DNA of 64,000 nt. It comes from Candidatus Hydrogenedentota bacterium. GTDB lineage: Bacteria > Hydrogenedentota > Hydrogenedentia > Hydrogenedentales > JAEUWI01. The notes under the pieces were generated by a model. The model was not told the DNA's origin and ran no database searches. It was given only the letters and a program-made list of their open reading frames with translations. The DNA lies in the NCBI GenBank assembly GCA_016791475.1, contig JAEUWI010000002.1, positions 1-64,000 of the forward strand, read 5' to 3'. Position 1 is the first letter of the stretch. The number at the start of each line of letters is the position of its first letter. Made by a program: the position numbers and the translations under genes. Shown piece after piece: positions 32,698-40,474 of the stretch.

Positions 32698-34824
32698 ATG
32701 TTGGAAACAGGCCAGATGAACGCAAATGCCGCACTCATGCAAATGACGGAACGCTACGAGGCCCTCGTGCGGGATTTCGGGCTCTTGAGTCAAATAGAGG
32801 CGCTGGAAGGCGAACGGCTTTCCACGGCGGACGCTTGCGCGCGTCTGGTAGCGCTGATCGCGCTGGAGGGTATCGCCGAGTATTGCTCCATCATGCTGCT
32901 CGACCGGGAGGGTAGCTATCTTGAATTGCGGGCCGTGGCCACACGCTATTCCGTCCAGGGTTTCTCGCTGGACTCCGACGTGTGGAAGGGCAAGCGCTTC
33001 GCCCTGAGCGAAGGAATCGCCGGCCAGGTGGCGGCCACCGGTATTCATGTTCGCATCAACGACACGCTTGCGGATCCAAATTTTCTGCGCCTCCCCGACA
33101 GTCCAGTGCATATACGCTCGCTCATGTGCTTTCCCCTGGTGGATCAGGGCGAGACCCTGGGGGTCATCAATTTGAGCCAGGGGCGTCCGGATTTTTTCAG
33201 TGTGGATCGGGAGCGGGCGATGGTGCTGGTGGCCTCGCGTATTGGGCGGATCCTGGGGCGCACACTTCATGCGGCGACCGCGCATGAAGGCGACGGCGCC
33301 GGATTGCTGCTGTTGCTGGATCGGGAGGGCCGGGTCCGGCGCATCAGCGACAACTGCGGGGCGCTGACCGGGATGAGCGCTTCCGAGTGGGTCGGCGACG
33401 GGCATCGCTGGGCCGATTTTGTGGCGGAGCGGGACCGGGCCGACTATGGCGCGTATCGCGCGTCGCTGGAGAAAGGGCTGCCGAGCGAAAGCTATACCTA
33501 CGGGTTTGTCGGACCGGACGGAGCGGAGCGGCGGCTCATCGAGTATGCAATCCCCGTCCAGTTGGACGTGCCCGATGGCGGGTGGATCGTGTCGGTTCGG
33601 GAAGATTCGACCGGGGCGTTGAACGGGCGCTGGCCGTCGAGCCCCGCGGCGTCCCGTCTGCTTCATGCCCAGCGCATTCACACGATGGGCCAGTTGGCGA
33701 GCGGGATCGTACACGATTTGAACAGCCTGCTTACGGGAATCGTGGGCAATCTGGATCTGGCCCTCGTATCCAATTCCGGAGATGAGTCGGCGGATCTTAT
33801 TGCGCGGGCCCGCACCGCGAGCATACGCGGCGCGGATATCGTGAGCAAGATGATCAATTTTGGCCGCGCGGGGACCCGAGAGGGCGAGCAAATTCCCCTG
33901 AATCCGGCGGGCGTACTCGAGGAGGCCGCGGGCATGCTGCGCAGTTCGCTGGATCCCCGGATCGTCATGGAGGTGGCCATTCCCCCGTCGGTATCGACCG
34001 TTTGCGCGGACGGCGGGCAACTGTGCCAGGTCTTGATCAACCTGGGGATGAACGCCCGCGACGCGTTGGAGCAGCGCGGGCCCGAGGGCGCCGTTTCGGA
34101 CTGGACCCTGAAGATGGGGGTGGAAAATATCCATCTGGACGAGCACACCGCCGGGCCCTGGGGCCAGTCGCTTGCGGGGGACTTTGTGCGCATTTACGTG
34201 GCCGACAACGGCATCGGGATGACGCCGGAAGTGCTGGCGCGGATCTACGAACCCTTTTTCACCACCAAGGCTCAGGGCAAGGGCACCGGGCTCGGCCTGT
34301 CAACCGCTTACCGGATCGTGAGGCATCATCGCGGCTGGCTCGATGTACAGAGCACGCCCCGCAGGGGTACGACCTTCAGCATCTACCTGCCGGCCTGCCC
34401 GGTCGAGGTGACCGCTCAAGACGACGCCGATAGGGCCTCGGAGTCCGAGGGGCCCGCGTGTGTGTTGCTGGTGGATGACGAGGCGCTGGTGCGCAACCTT
34501 GGTGCGGCCATTTTGAAGCGGCTGGGGTACCAGGCCATCACGGCGAAGGACGGCAAAGAGGGCCTCGACACCTTCAAGGAGCACCGCGACACGATCGGGC
34601 TGGTGATTCTCGATCTTCAAATGCCCGACATGGGCGGCGAGACCGTGCTCCAGCAGATCCGGGAACTCGATCCGGGCATGCCCATCGTCTATTCGACGGG
34701 CATGGCGTATTTCGAATCCGATGGTCTGCCCGAGCACCTGCGCCCTACGGGCATGCTCAAGAAGCCGTACCTCATCGCCACCATGTCGGAGATTGTCAAA
34801 GACGCGCTCAGCCGCCGCCGCTAG
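32698..34824 (+). CDS. Hybrid histidine kinase (GAF-PAS-HisKA-HATPase-receiver)
   Basis: The 708-residue cytoplasmic protein has a GAF domain (about 30-195), a PAS-like domain (about 205-310), HisKA with His339 in GIVHDLNSLLTGIVGNLD, HATPase (LINLGMNARDALEQRG; DNGIGMTPEVLARIYEPFF; GTGLGLSTAYRIV), and a C-terminal receiver (about 585-705) with phosphoacceptor Asp639 in VILDLQMPDMGGE. There is no membrane segment. The HD(F/L)N(N/S)LLT box with an attached receiver is a common soluble hybrid kinase type. It is co-transcribed with the HDOD gene, implying a shared response. Ligand of the GAF/PAS part is unknown. Confidence 0.9.
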   Translation: MLETGQMNANAALMQMTERYEALVRDFGLLSQIEALEGERLSTADACARLVALIALEGIAEYCSIMLLDREGSYLELRAVATRYSVQGFSLDSDVWKGKRFALSEGIAGQVAATGIHVRINDTLADPNFLRLPDSPVHIRSLMCFPLVDQGETLGVINLSQGRPDFFSVDRERAMVLVASRIGRILGRTLHAATAHEGDGAGLLLLLDREGRVRRISDNCGALTGMSASEWVGDGHRWADFVAERDRADYGAYRASLEKGLPSESYTYGFVGPDGAERRLIEYAIPVQLDVPDGGWIVSVREDSTGALNGRWPSSPAASRLLHAQRIHTMGQLASGIVHDLNSLLTGIVGNLDLALVSNSGDESADLIARARTASIRGADIVSKMINFGRAGTREGEQIPLNPAGVLEEAAGMLRSSLDPRIVMEVAIPPSVSTVCADGGQLCQVLINLGMNARDALEQRGPEGAVSDWTLKMGVENIHLDEHTAGPWGQSLAGDFVRIYVADNGIGMTPEVLARIYEPFFTTKAQGKGTGLGLSTAYRIVRHHRGWLDVQSTPRRGTTFSIYLPACPVEVTAQDDADRASESEGPACVLLVDDEALVRNLGAAILKRLGYQAITAKDGKEGLDTFKEHRDTIGLVILDLQMPDMGGETVLQQIRELDPGMPIVYSTGMAYFESDGLPEHLRPTGMLKKPYLIATMSEIVKDALSRRR

Positions 34825-34825
34825 C

Positions 34826-35329
34826 TCAGGCCTCCGGGGGAACTTTCGCGCTGCGAACCTTGTCGGCCTGCGCTTTGCGGTAAGCCGCGATCTTTCCGGT
34901 CAGTTCGGGGTACTTGTTGGCCAGGATGGCGGCGGCCAGAAGCCCGGCGTTCGTGGCGCCGGCTTTGCCGATGGCCAGGGTGCCCACGGGGATTCCGGGG
35001 GGCATCTGGACGATGGCCAGGAGGGCATCCTGGCCCTTGAGGGGGCCGCTGTCCACCGGCACGCCCAGGACGGGCCGGGTCGAGTAGGCGGCGACCACGC
35101 CGGGAAGGGCGGCCGCGACGCCGGCGCCGGCGATGAACACTTCGGCCCCGCGCGCTTCGATGTCCTTAAGCCATTCCACGAGGTCGTCCGGCGTGCGGTG
35201 CGCGGAGAGGACCCGGCATTCATGGGCAATGCCCAGTTCATTCAGGATGTCGTGGGCGCGCACCATCACGTCCCAGTCGGACTGGCTGCCCATCACGATG
35301 CCCACGAGGGGCGTGGAATTTTCACTCAT
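34826..35329 (-). CDS. purE: N5-carboxyaminoimidazole ribonucleotide mutase (PurE class I)
   Basis: The 167-residue protein has the PurE active-site motifs: GIVMGSQSDWDVM (residues 9-21), LSAHRTPDDL, and GAGVAAALPGVVAAYSTRPVLGVPV. Class I PurE converts N5-CAIR to CAIR in purine synthesis; the conserved active-site histidine of class I is the one in SAHRTP. Usually purK lies next to purE in bacteria that use this route. Here purK is not adjacent, so it must be elsewhere or a class II-like route must be used. The gene is single, with a short convergent spacing to the upstream kinase. Confidence 0.92.
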   Translation of the reverse strand: MSENSTPLVGIVMGSQSDWDVMVRAHDILNELGIAHECRVLSAHRTPDDLVEWLKDIEARGAEVFIAGAGVAAALPGVVAAYSTRPVLGVPVDSGPLKGQDALLAIVQMPPGIPVGTLAIGKAGATNAGLLAAAILANKYPELTGKIAAYRKAQADKVRSAKVPPEA

Positions 35330-35385
35330 GTTCTTGTTCCTTTGGAATTTGGCCTGTTTCCTGACGGTGCCGGTCCCGGCGCGAA

Positions 35386-35793
35386 TCAGAAGTGTCGGTC
35401 GATGTAGGTCAGGGCCTCATGTACATTCGGCAGAATCTTCGTGCAGTGCTTCACCATCCAGGGCGACATGTCCTGGTAGGCGTAGGGACTGAAGGCGATG
35501 ACGAACTTGCCCAGATCATGGGATGCGTAGAAAACTTCCATGGAGGTGCCGATGGAGGCCTTGCCGTAATTTACGAGCAAGATGTCCGCGTCGCGCACGT
35601 CCTGGAGGTCAAAGTCGACAATTTCATTCGCGCTATCGATTTCGCGGTCACGGAAATTGCGGCGCATGGGGTCGAGAACCACAAATTTCCCCGAAAGTTT
35701 TTCCTTGGCGCGGCTGCGCCAGTCCGTGCTCTCGTCGCTGGTGACATCCATAATGGGGCCACAAAGGTATATTTTCTTGGGGGTATTGCTCAT
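35386..35793 (-). CDS. Nucleoside 2-deoxyribosyltransferase-like protein
   Basis: The start at 35793 gives 135 residues; a longer frame to 35919 adds an unlikely basic extension. The protein opens with KKIYLCGPIMDVTSDES and later has VDFDLQDVRDADILLVNYGKASIGTSMEVFYA. This is the Rossmann-like nucleoside 2-deoxyribosyltransferase pattern: GP near the start, then DL..V..AD.L.V, then G(T/S)..E with the nucleophilic glutamate (SMEVFYA). The family transfers deoxyribose or hydrolyses nucleoside monophosphates. It lies next to purE on the same strand, which suggests a nucleotide-salvage context. Reaction not certain. Confidence 0.72.
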   Translation of the reverse strand: MSNTPKKIYLCGPIMDVTSDESTDWRSRAKEKLSGKFVVLDPMRRNFRDREIDSANEIVDFDLQDVRDADILLVNYGKASIGTSMEVFYASHDLGKFVIAFSPYAYQDMSPWMVKHCTKILPNVHEALTYIDRHF

Positions 35794-35869
35794 TGCCCGG
35801 AGATCCTGTTGCCGATGGAAAGCGGAGATCTTACCCGATGGAGGCACGCCGCGTCGAGTCGGGCGCGGC

Positions 35870-37753
35870 TCACGGCAGCACCAGCTTCCGTTCGTAATTT
35901 CTCGAATTGCCCGCCTCATCCGTCACCGTGAGGGTCACGGTCTGGGGGCCGCTCGGCAGGTCTTCATCCTGTTCCCAGCGGATTTCGTCGTGTTCGGGGT
36001 CGTAGGCCGTGAGGAGCCATTGCGTGCCGCAGTGCATGGAAAAATCGGCGATACCGCTGCCCTTATCCGACACGTTCGCGCGGATTTCGGGGCGCCGGGT
36101 CTGGGTCGCGTAGCCTTCCATGGGGCTGACATTGGCGAAGCCCGGCGCTTCATGGTCTTCCATCGCCATGAAGACGCCGGGCGCGTCCATCTTGAACGTG
36201 GCGCGCCCGCCCTTGATGGAGGTGTCTTCACGGCTCCATCCGTTGCCTTTTCGGCGATAGATATGGATGTTTTTGGCCGGTGTAACTCCCGGATCGAGGG
36301 GAAAAGAAACCGTGGCGTCCTCGAAGAGGGGAGCGCTGTCCGGCCAGACTTCCCAGGCGGCGCTGCGGGCCGGCATGGGGTGGTCAGGCGGATTGTCCAA
36401 AGTCCAGGCCCGCAACATCAATCGACCATAGGGGGCCTTCGGTCCAGCGGTGATCTGGAGATCGCCCAGCGCAATGGTTCTTTCCGGCGCCCCCTGGACC
36501 CAAACGGCTACGTCGCGCGGGGCAACCTCCAGGCCCGGGTGTCGAACTTCGAGGGTGTAAAGGCCACCTGTCTGGGGAGCAAAGAGCGCCCGGTACACGT
36601 GCTCGTTCATGGCGGAAAAGGCCGGGCCTTCGCTACCGTTGACCAGAAGGGTGGGGGACTCCGCGTCGGCTTGGGCGAATCGGGCACTGACGAGGAGGTC
36701 CGGACCCAGCGGGCTGAGCTCCACACCCTGCCCCGCGGCCTTCGCGGCGACGTCCCGACCGGGACGTACGGGTATGGTGACCTCGACGTTGTTGCCGAGG
36801 AAGTCCGAAGCCTCGACGATGAATTCCGCAGCCGTGTCCGGCGCGGCGACCCAACCGTCATTCGGACTATGGCTGTAACTGTCGCAGCGGTTGCCGGGCC
36901 AGCGCCAGAGGACCAGGAATCGCCCATCTTCGCGCATCTGGGGGTGGTAGGAGACAGCCGCGTTCTTGTGGTCGGTATAGCTCATGAGATCATGCCGCAT
37001 GCGGAAGGCTTCCTGGCCCGCCACCAGCAGACGCAACTGGTGGATGCCCAGGTTGTAGCCGCCCGCGCCGGGATCGAGGACATCCGCGCCGAAGCCGACG
37101 AATCCGGAGAGGTCGACGGACGCGGTGCGAAATTGGCCCTGCTCATTTCGGACGACGTCGAGCACGACGGGGAGCACGTCGCCGTTCACGCGACCGTCCA
37201 TGCCCCTGGGCGCGACGACAATCTTTCGAATCTGGGGCGGCGTCGAATCGGGCCACTCCACGCCCAGCAGGCGGGGGTTGATGGGCTCTTCCGACGCGTT
37301 GCGCAGTTCATAGTGCAGGTGTGGCGCGCCGATGCCCGTCTGGCCGCTGAGGGCAATGAGCTGGCCGCGCTGAATGGGGAATTGACCGGGGCGCAGCGTA
37401 ACGTCGATGGTGTAGTTTTTCGCGCGGTGCTGTTCCGCGCGGACGAAGTCGGCCAGGGCGGGATAGTAGCCCGAGAGGTGGGCGTAAATGGCGGAGTTTC
37501 CATCGGCCAGTTGGAGATAGACGGCCTTGCCATAGCCATAGGGGGAGCAGCGTACCCGGCTTATGTAGCCATCACCCGCGGCGAAGACTTCGCGGCCAAT
37601 GCCGCCGGTGCGCAGATCGATACCCGCGTGAAAGCGACCGGGGCGGTATTCCGCGAAGCTGGAGGTGAGGGCGGGCTCCAGTTTGAGTGGCCACACATAG
37701 CCGGATTCCGCCGGAGCCGCGGCGGCGAGGAGCAGGAGAAGGGCATGGATCAT
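35870..37753 (-). CDS. Secreted M23-family metallopeptidase
   Basis: The 627-residue protein has a signal peptide (MIHALLLLLAAAAPAES), then an M23/LytM domain (about 20-165). It has HAGIDLRTGG (zinc ligands His and Asp), GYGKAVYLQLADGNSAIYAHLSGY and GAPHLHYELRN (HxH). All three zinc ligands and the catalytic histidine are visible, so the enzyme is probably active on peptidoglycan cross-links. A long beta-rich C-terminal region (about 200-627) with no motif I can name follows; it ends in an immunoglobulin-like unit (VTLTVTDEAGNSRNYERKLVLP). GAGG lies nine bases before the ATG. A minus-strand terminator separates it from the parvulin gene. Confidence 0.83.
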   Translation of the reverse strand: MIHALLLLLAAAAPAESGYVWPLKLEPALTSSFAEYRPGRFHAGIDLRTGGIGREVFAAGDGYISRVRCSPYGYGKAVYLQLADGNSAIYAHLSGYYPALADFVRAEQHRAKNYTIDVTLRPGQFPIQRGQLIALSGQTGIGAPHLHYELRNASEEPINPRLLGVEWPDSTPPQIRKIVVAPRGMDGRVNGDVLPVVLDVVRNEQGQFRTASVDLSGFVGFGADVLDPGAGGYNLGIHQLRLLVAGQEAFRMRHDLMSYTDHKNAAVSYHPQMREDGRFLVLWRWPGNRCDSYSHSPNDGWVAAPDTAAEFIVEASDFLGNNVEVTIPVRPGRDVAAKAAGQGVELSPLGPDLLVSARFAQADAESPTLLVNGSEGPAFSAMNEHVYRALFAPQTGGLYTLEVRHPGLEVAPRDVAVWVQGAPERTIALGDLQITAGPKAPYGRLMLRAWTLDNPPDHPMPARSAAWEVWPDSAPLFEDATVSFPLDPGVTPAKNIHIYRRKGNGWSREDTSIKGGRATFKMDAPGVFMAMEDHEAPGFANVSPMEGYATQTRRPEIRANVSDKGSGIADFSMHCGTQWLLTAYDPEHDEIRWEQDEDLPSGPQTVTLTVTDEAGNSRNYERKLVLP

Positions 37754-37785
37754 GGGGTATACCTCGGTTCAGGCTTCAAGAAAAA

Positions 37786-37823
37786 ATCGGACGGATCAGT
37801 CCGATTTGACCGATCCGTCCGAT
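37786..37823 (-). terminator. Terminator built of 9-bp-period units, downstream of parvulin gene
   Basis: ATCGGACGGATC (37786-37797) and its exact complement (37812-37823) form a 12-bp stem with a 14-base loop. In the minus direction the stem is followed by TTTTTT, so it should terminate the parvulin transcript. The sequence is also four consecutive 9-base units of the form G(A/T)C(C/G)GATNN. Confidence 0.7.
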
Positions 37824-37841
37824 GGATGCTCACCGTTCAGC

Positions 37842-39026
37842 CTATTCGTCTTTTTTCTTTTTCTTTTTCTTCTCTTCGGGCTTCTTCTCTTCGGCCTTCT
37901 TGGTCTCCGCCTTCTTTGCGGGCTCGGCCGGTGCGCTTGCCGCGGCCTTTTCCGCGGGGGCGTTCTCTTCCGGAGCGCGAAGCTGGAGGAAGATCTGGAC
38001 CCGCTCTTCATCACCCATAATGGGCTGGCAATATTCGCCCACGGCGGCATCGCGCTTCACGAGGATAAGGCGGTTCTTGATGAATTCCTTGGCTTCTTCA
38101 AAGGGAACGTTCGCGGAGCCTTCACGGGCCACGAGGCGGATGATATGCCAGCCGTGCTCACTCTTGAAGGGGGGGGTGGTATCGCCCACCTTCATGGTCT
38201 TGGCTTTTTCCACGTACACCGGCGGCAGGGCTTGTGCGGGACGCGGGCCCATATCGCCGCCGTTGTCCTTGTCCTTGCCATCGGAAACGGCCTTGGCCAC
38301 GCCTTCGAAGCTCTCGCCGACCTTGAAGCGGGCCTCCGCGTCCATGATCTTCTTTTCCGCGGCCGCCCAGGCCTTTTCGTCCGCCGTGGCGGGGTTTTCA
38401 CCGGGGCGGGCATAGATCTGTTTCAGGTGGATGGTGTCGGGGCGCTGGAAGCGTTCGGTGTTGCGATCGTAAAACTCTTTGGCTTCCTTGTCCGTAACTT
38501 CGACCTTCTTTTCCTCGGCCAGGGCCTTGGTGGCTTTTTCCACCATGAGGGCCTTGTAGATGTCGCGCATGGCGTCTTCTTTGGACTGGCCGGAGCGCTC
38601 CAGGATTTCCGCCTCCGTGGGGGTGTGGGTGGGCGCGGTAAACTCCTTGATGAGGAGCTTCATCTGCTTGGCGTAGGCTTCGTCGATCTCGGCCTGAGTA
38701 ACCTTCAACTGCTTGCGCTCGCCGTACTGGCTGACGATCTCGCGCTGGATCAACTCCGCGATGGTGTTGATGCCGGCCTTAACGCGCACATCATCCGGGA
38801 TTTCCTTGCCATCGGCGGCGAATTCCAAGCGTGCGAGCTGGCTCTGGTAAAGAAACATGAAGTCCTCGCGCGTGACGGGCTTGCCGTCCACAAGCGCGAC
38901 CGGACCATCGGGCAGGGCGCGCTGCACGGTGTCCATGGCGGACAGGTCGGGCGCCTGGGCGCCCGCGGTGGCGGCCAGTACAAGGGCGGGCAACAGGATT
39001 CCCCGGAGGGCATTAGGGCATTTCAT
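37842..39026 (-). CDS. Periplasmic parvulin-type peptidylprolyl isomerase
   Basis: The 394-residue protein has a signal peptide (about 1-24), a SurA-like N-terminal helical region (about 40-190) and a rotamase/parvulin domain (about 200-325). The latter has DTIHLKQIYAR, the histidine in FKSEHGWHIIRLVAREG, and the GDMGP-containing loop. The C-terminus is a low-complexity Lys/Glu/Pro/Ala tail (about 350-394). The family accelerates folding of outer-membrane and periplasmic proteins. Its ATG overlaps the stop of the upstream small membrane gene (ATGA), so the two are translationally coupled. Confidence 0.85.
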   Translation of the reverse strand: MKCPNALRGILLPALVLAATAGAQAPDLSAMDTVQRALPDGPVALVDGKPVTREDFMFLYQSQLARLEFAADGKEIPDDVRVKAGINTIAELIQREIVSQYGERKQLKVTQAEIDEAYAKQMKLLIKEFTAPTHTPTEAEILERSGQSKEDAMRDIYKALMVEKATKALAEEKKVEVTDKEAKEFYDRNTERFQRPDTIHLKQIYARPGENPATADEKAWAAAEKKIMDAEARFKVGESFEGVAKAVSDGKDKDNGGDMGPRPAQALPPVYVEKAKTMKVGDTTPPFKSEHGWHIIRLVAREGSANVPFEEAKEFIKNRLILVKRDAAVGEYCQPIMGDEERVQIFLQLRAPEENAPAEKAAASAPAEPAKKAETKKAEEKKPEEKKKKKKKDE

Positions 39027-39418
39027 GGAAGTTCCTCGGATTCAGCGGGCTCGGGCCCGTCGCTGTGGGCGTGGTCGTGCTGGCCGCCGCCCAGGTCCAG
39101 CCCATGGCTGTGGGCGGGTTTGACGGGGGTATGGTCCAGCTTGTTTTCCGCCGTGCGCAGGAGATACCAGACGTAGAATCCGGTACCCGCATAACTCACG
39201 AGGAAGGTGGTGGCCACGCCAATCAGTATCGTCTGCGGTTCAATCTCATGGCCCAACAAGAGCCGGACGAGATAGAGTATCATTGTACACGTGGCGAAAA
39301 ACAGCCCGCCAATGGGTGCGAGCCGCGCCGGTTCCAGCTTGAGCCATTTCTGCCCCTGCTGGGGAAACCAGCGGCGCGTCTTGGGGCGAGTCGGATTCTT
39401 TGGTTTCCTTTTTAGCAC
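39023..39418 (-). CDS. Small two-helix membrane protein, unknown
   Basis: The 131-residue product has a basic N-terminus (MLKRKPKNPTRPKTRRW), two membrane segments (GGLFFATCTMILYLVRLLLG; TILIGVATTFLVSYAGTGFYVWYLL) and a hydrophilic His/Asp/Gly-rich tail (HSHGLDLGGGQHDHAHSD). I do not recognise the family. The histidine-rich end could bind metal, which is inference. Translational coupling with the parvulin gene suggests a shared role in the envelope. Confidence 0.6.
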   Translation of the reverse strand: MLKRKPKNPTRPKTRRWFPQQGQKWLKLEPARLAPIGGLFFATCTMILYLVRLLLGHEIEPQTILIGVATTFLVSYAGTGFYVWYLLRTAENKLDHTPVKPAHSHGLDLGGGQHDHAHSDGPEPAESEELP

Positions 39419-39474
39419 CCCCCTATGCTAACACCTGCAAAAAAGGCCATGCAAACCCCGCGGGCCGGATCCGC

Positions 39475-40356
39475 TCAGCAGTGGGGCAGGGCTTCCGCGT
39501 CCACGGTCTCCCAGTCGGCGTTAAAGCGGTGCCAGGCCACCGAGAACCCCGATTCGTCCGTGCGAATGGTGCTGAACGCGCCCCGGCAGGTGTCCCCGGG
39601 CCGCTTGAGAAAGAAGGCGCCGGTGGTGAGATGGAGAAGATTGGGGTATTGATCGTCCCGGGTGTAACTGAATCGATGCACGTGGCCGGCGATGTAGAGG
39701 ATGTCTCGCCCCGTCTCGCCGAGGGCCCGGCGAAGGGCATCGGCGTTGCGCAACTGTCTGGATTTTCCACTGGTGTAGCCGGCGGTGCGGTGCAGCACGG
39801 GGTAGTGGCCCGATACCAGGATGGGGCCTTCGGGGCAGGCTTCCACCAGGACGCGGGTGGCCGCGATTTCGTGATCAGTGATGCGCCCGGCGGAGGACAG
39901 CAGATTGGGACAGACCGTCGGGGCCAGGATCAACGGGGTGCCGCCCGGTAGATCGATGCGGCTGGGGTAACCCTCGCTGGGGGCGAAGGCGCCGAAGTAC
40001 TGATGGAAGCGCCGGGTGCGGACGGACTCGAAGGTGTACACGTCGTGGTTGCCGGGCATGAGATGCACGTTCATTCCGCCGCGTACGAGGCTCTCCACGA
40101 ATTCCTTTCCCATGCGGTATTCGCCGTGGGTGGCGGTGGAGGTGAAATCCCCCCCGATCAGGCATTCCCGGATGCCCAGACTGGCCAGATGGGCGCCGTA
40201 GACGGCGGCCTGGGGCATATGGAATTCGTGACGGCGCCGGTAGATGACATTGACGTTGCCCAGGAAGCGCTTGTTGAGCAGGGCAAAGGGATTCTTCACG
40301 ATCTCCCAGAAGTGGAGATCGGTGATGTGGATGAGGGTGTCGCGGGGTGTGGTCAT
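39475..40356 (-). CDS. Calcineurin-like metallophosphoesterase
   Basis: The 293-residue protein has the metal-ligand pattern of the family: THITDLHF-type start (IHITDLHFWE), GGDFTSTATHGEY, MPGNHDVYTF, and later LVSGHYPVLH and IAGHVHRFSY. The blocks DxH, GD, GNHD and GHxH are all present, so the di-metal site should be intact. Most such enzymes split phosphodiesters or nucleotides, sometimes UDP-sugars or cyclic nucleotides. No signal peptide is seen. A hairpin repeat lies just upstream (40391-40430). Substrate unknown. Confidence 0.85.
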   Translation of the reverse strand: MTTPRDTLIHITDLHFWEIVKNPFALLNKRFLGNVNVIYRRRHEFHMPQAAVYGAHLASLGIRECLIGGDFTSTATHGEYRMGKEFVESLVRGGMNVHLMPGNHDVYTFESVRTRRFHQYFGAFAPSEGYPSRIDLPGGTPLILAPTVCPNLLSSAGRITDHEIAATRVLVEACPEGPILVSGHYPVLHRTAGYTSGKSRQLRNADALRRALGETGRDILYIAGHVHRFSYTRDDQYPNLLHLTTGAFFLKRPGDTCRGAFSTIRTDESGFSVAWHRFNADWETVDAEALPHC

Positions 40357-40390
40357 GGGGGAGCAGCGAGTCGATAGGACAGATTTGACG

Positions 40391-40430
40391 GATAGGACGG
40401 ATGGATTAGATCGGTCCTATCCGTCCTATC
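40391..40430. repeat. Hairpin of 9-bp-period repeat units
   Basis: GATAGGACGGAT (40391-40402) and its complement (40419-40430) form a perfect 12-bp stem. The left side, with preceding bases, reads as successive 9-base units GAC(A/G)GAT plus two bases. It lies between two minus-strand genes, 45 bases downstream of the esterase stop, and may terminate that transcript. It belongs to the same family as 37786-37823. Confidence 0.6.
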
Positions 40431-40474
40431 GGTCTTTTACGGGTTGGGGTGGCGTAGCTTGAGAAATTGGCCCA

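Noticed and set aside
35582-38020. 812-codon plus-strand frame across the M23 peptidase region
   Set aside because: It is antisense to the M23 gene, which has intact zinc ligands. The frame has no recognisable features.
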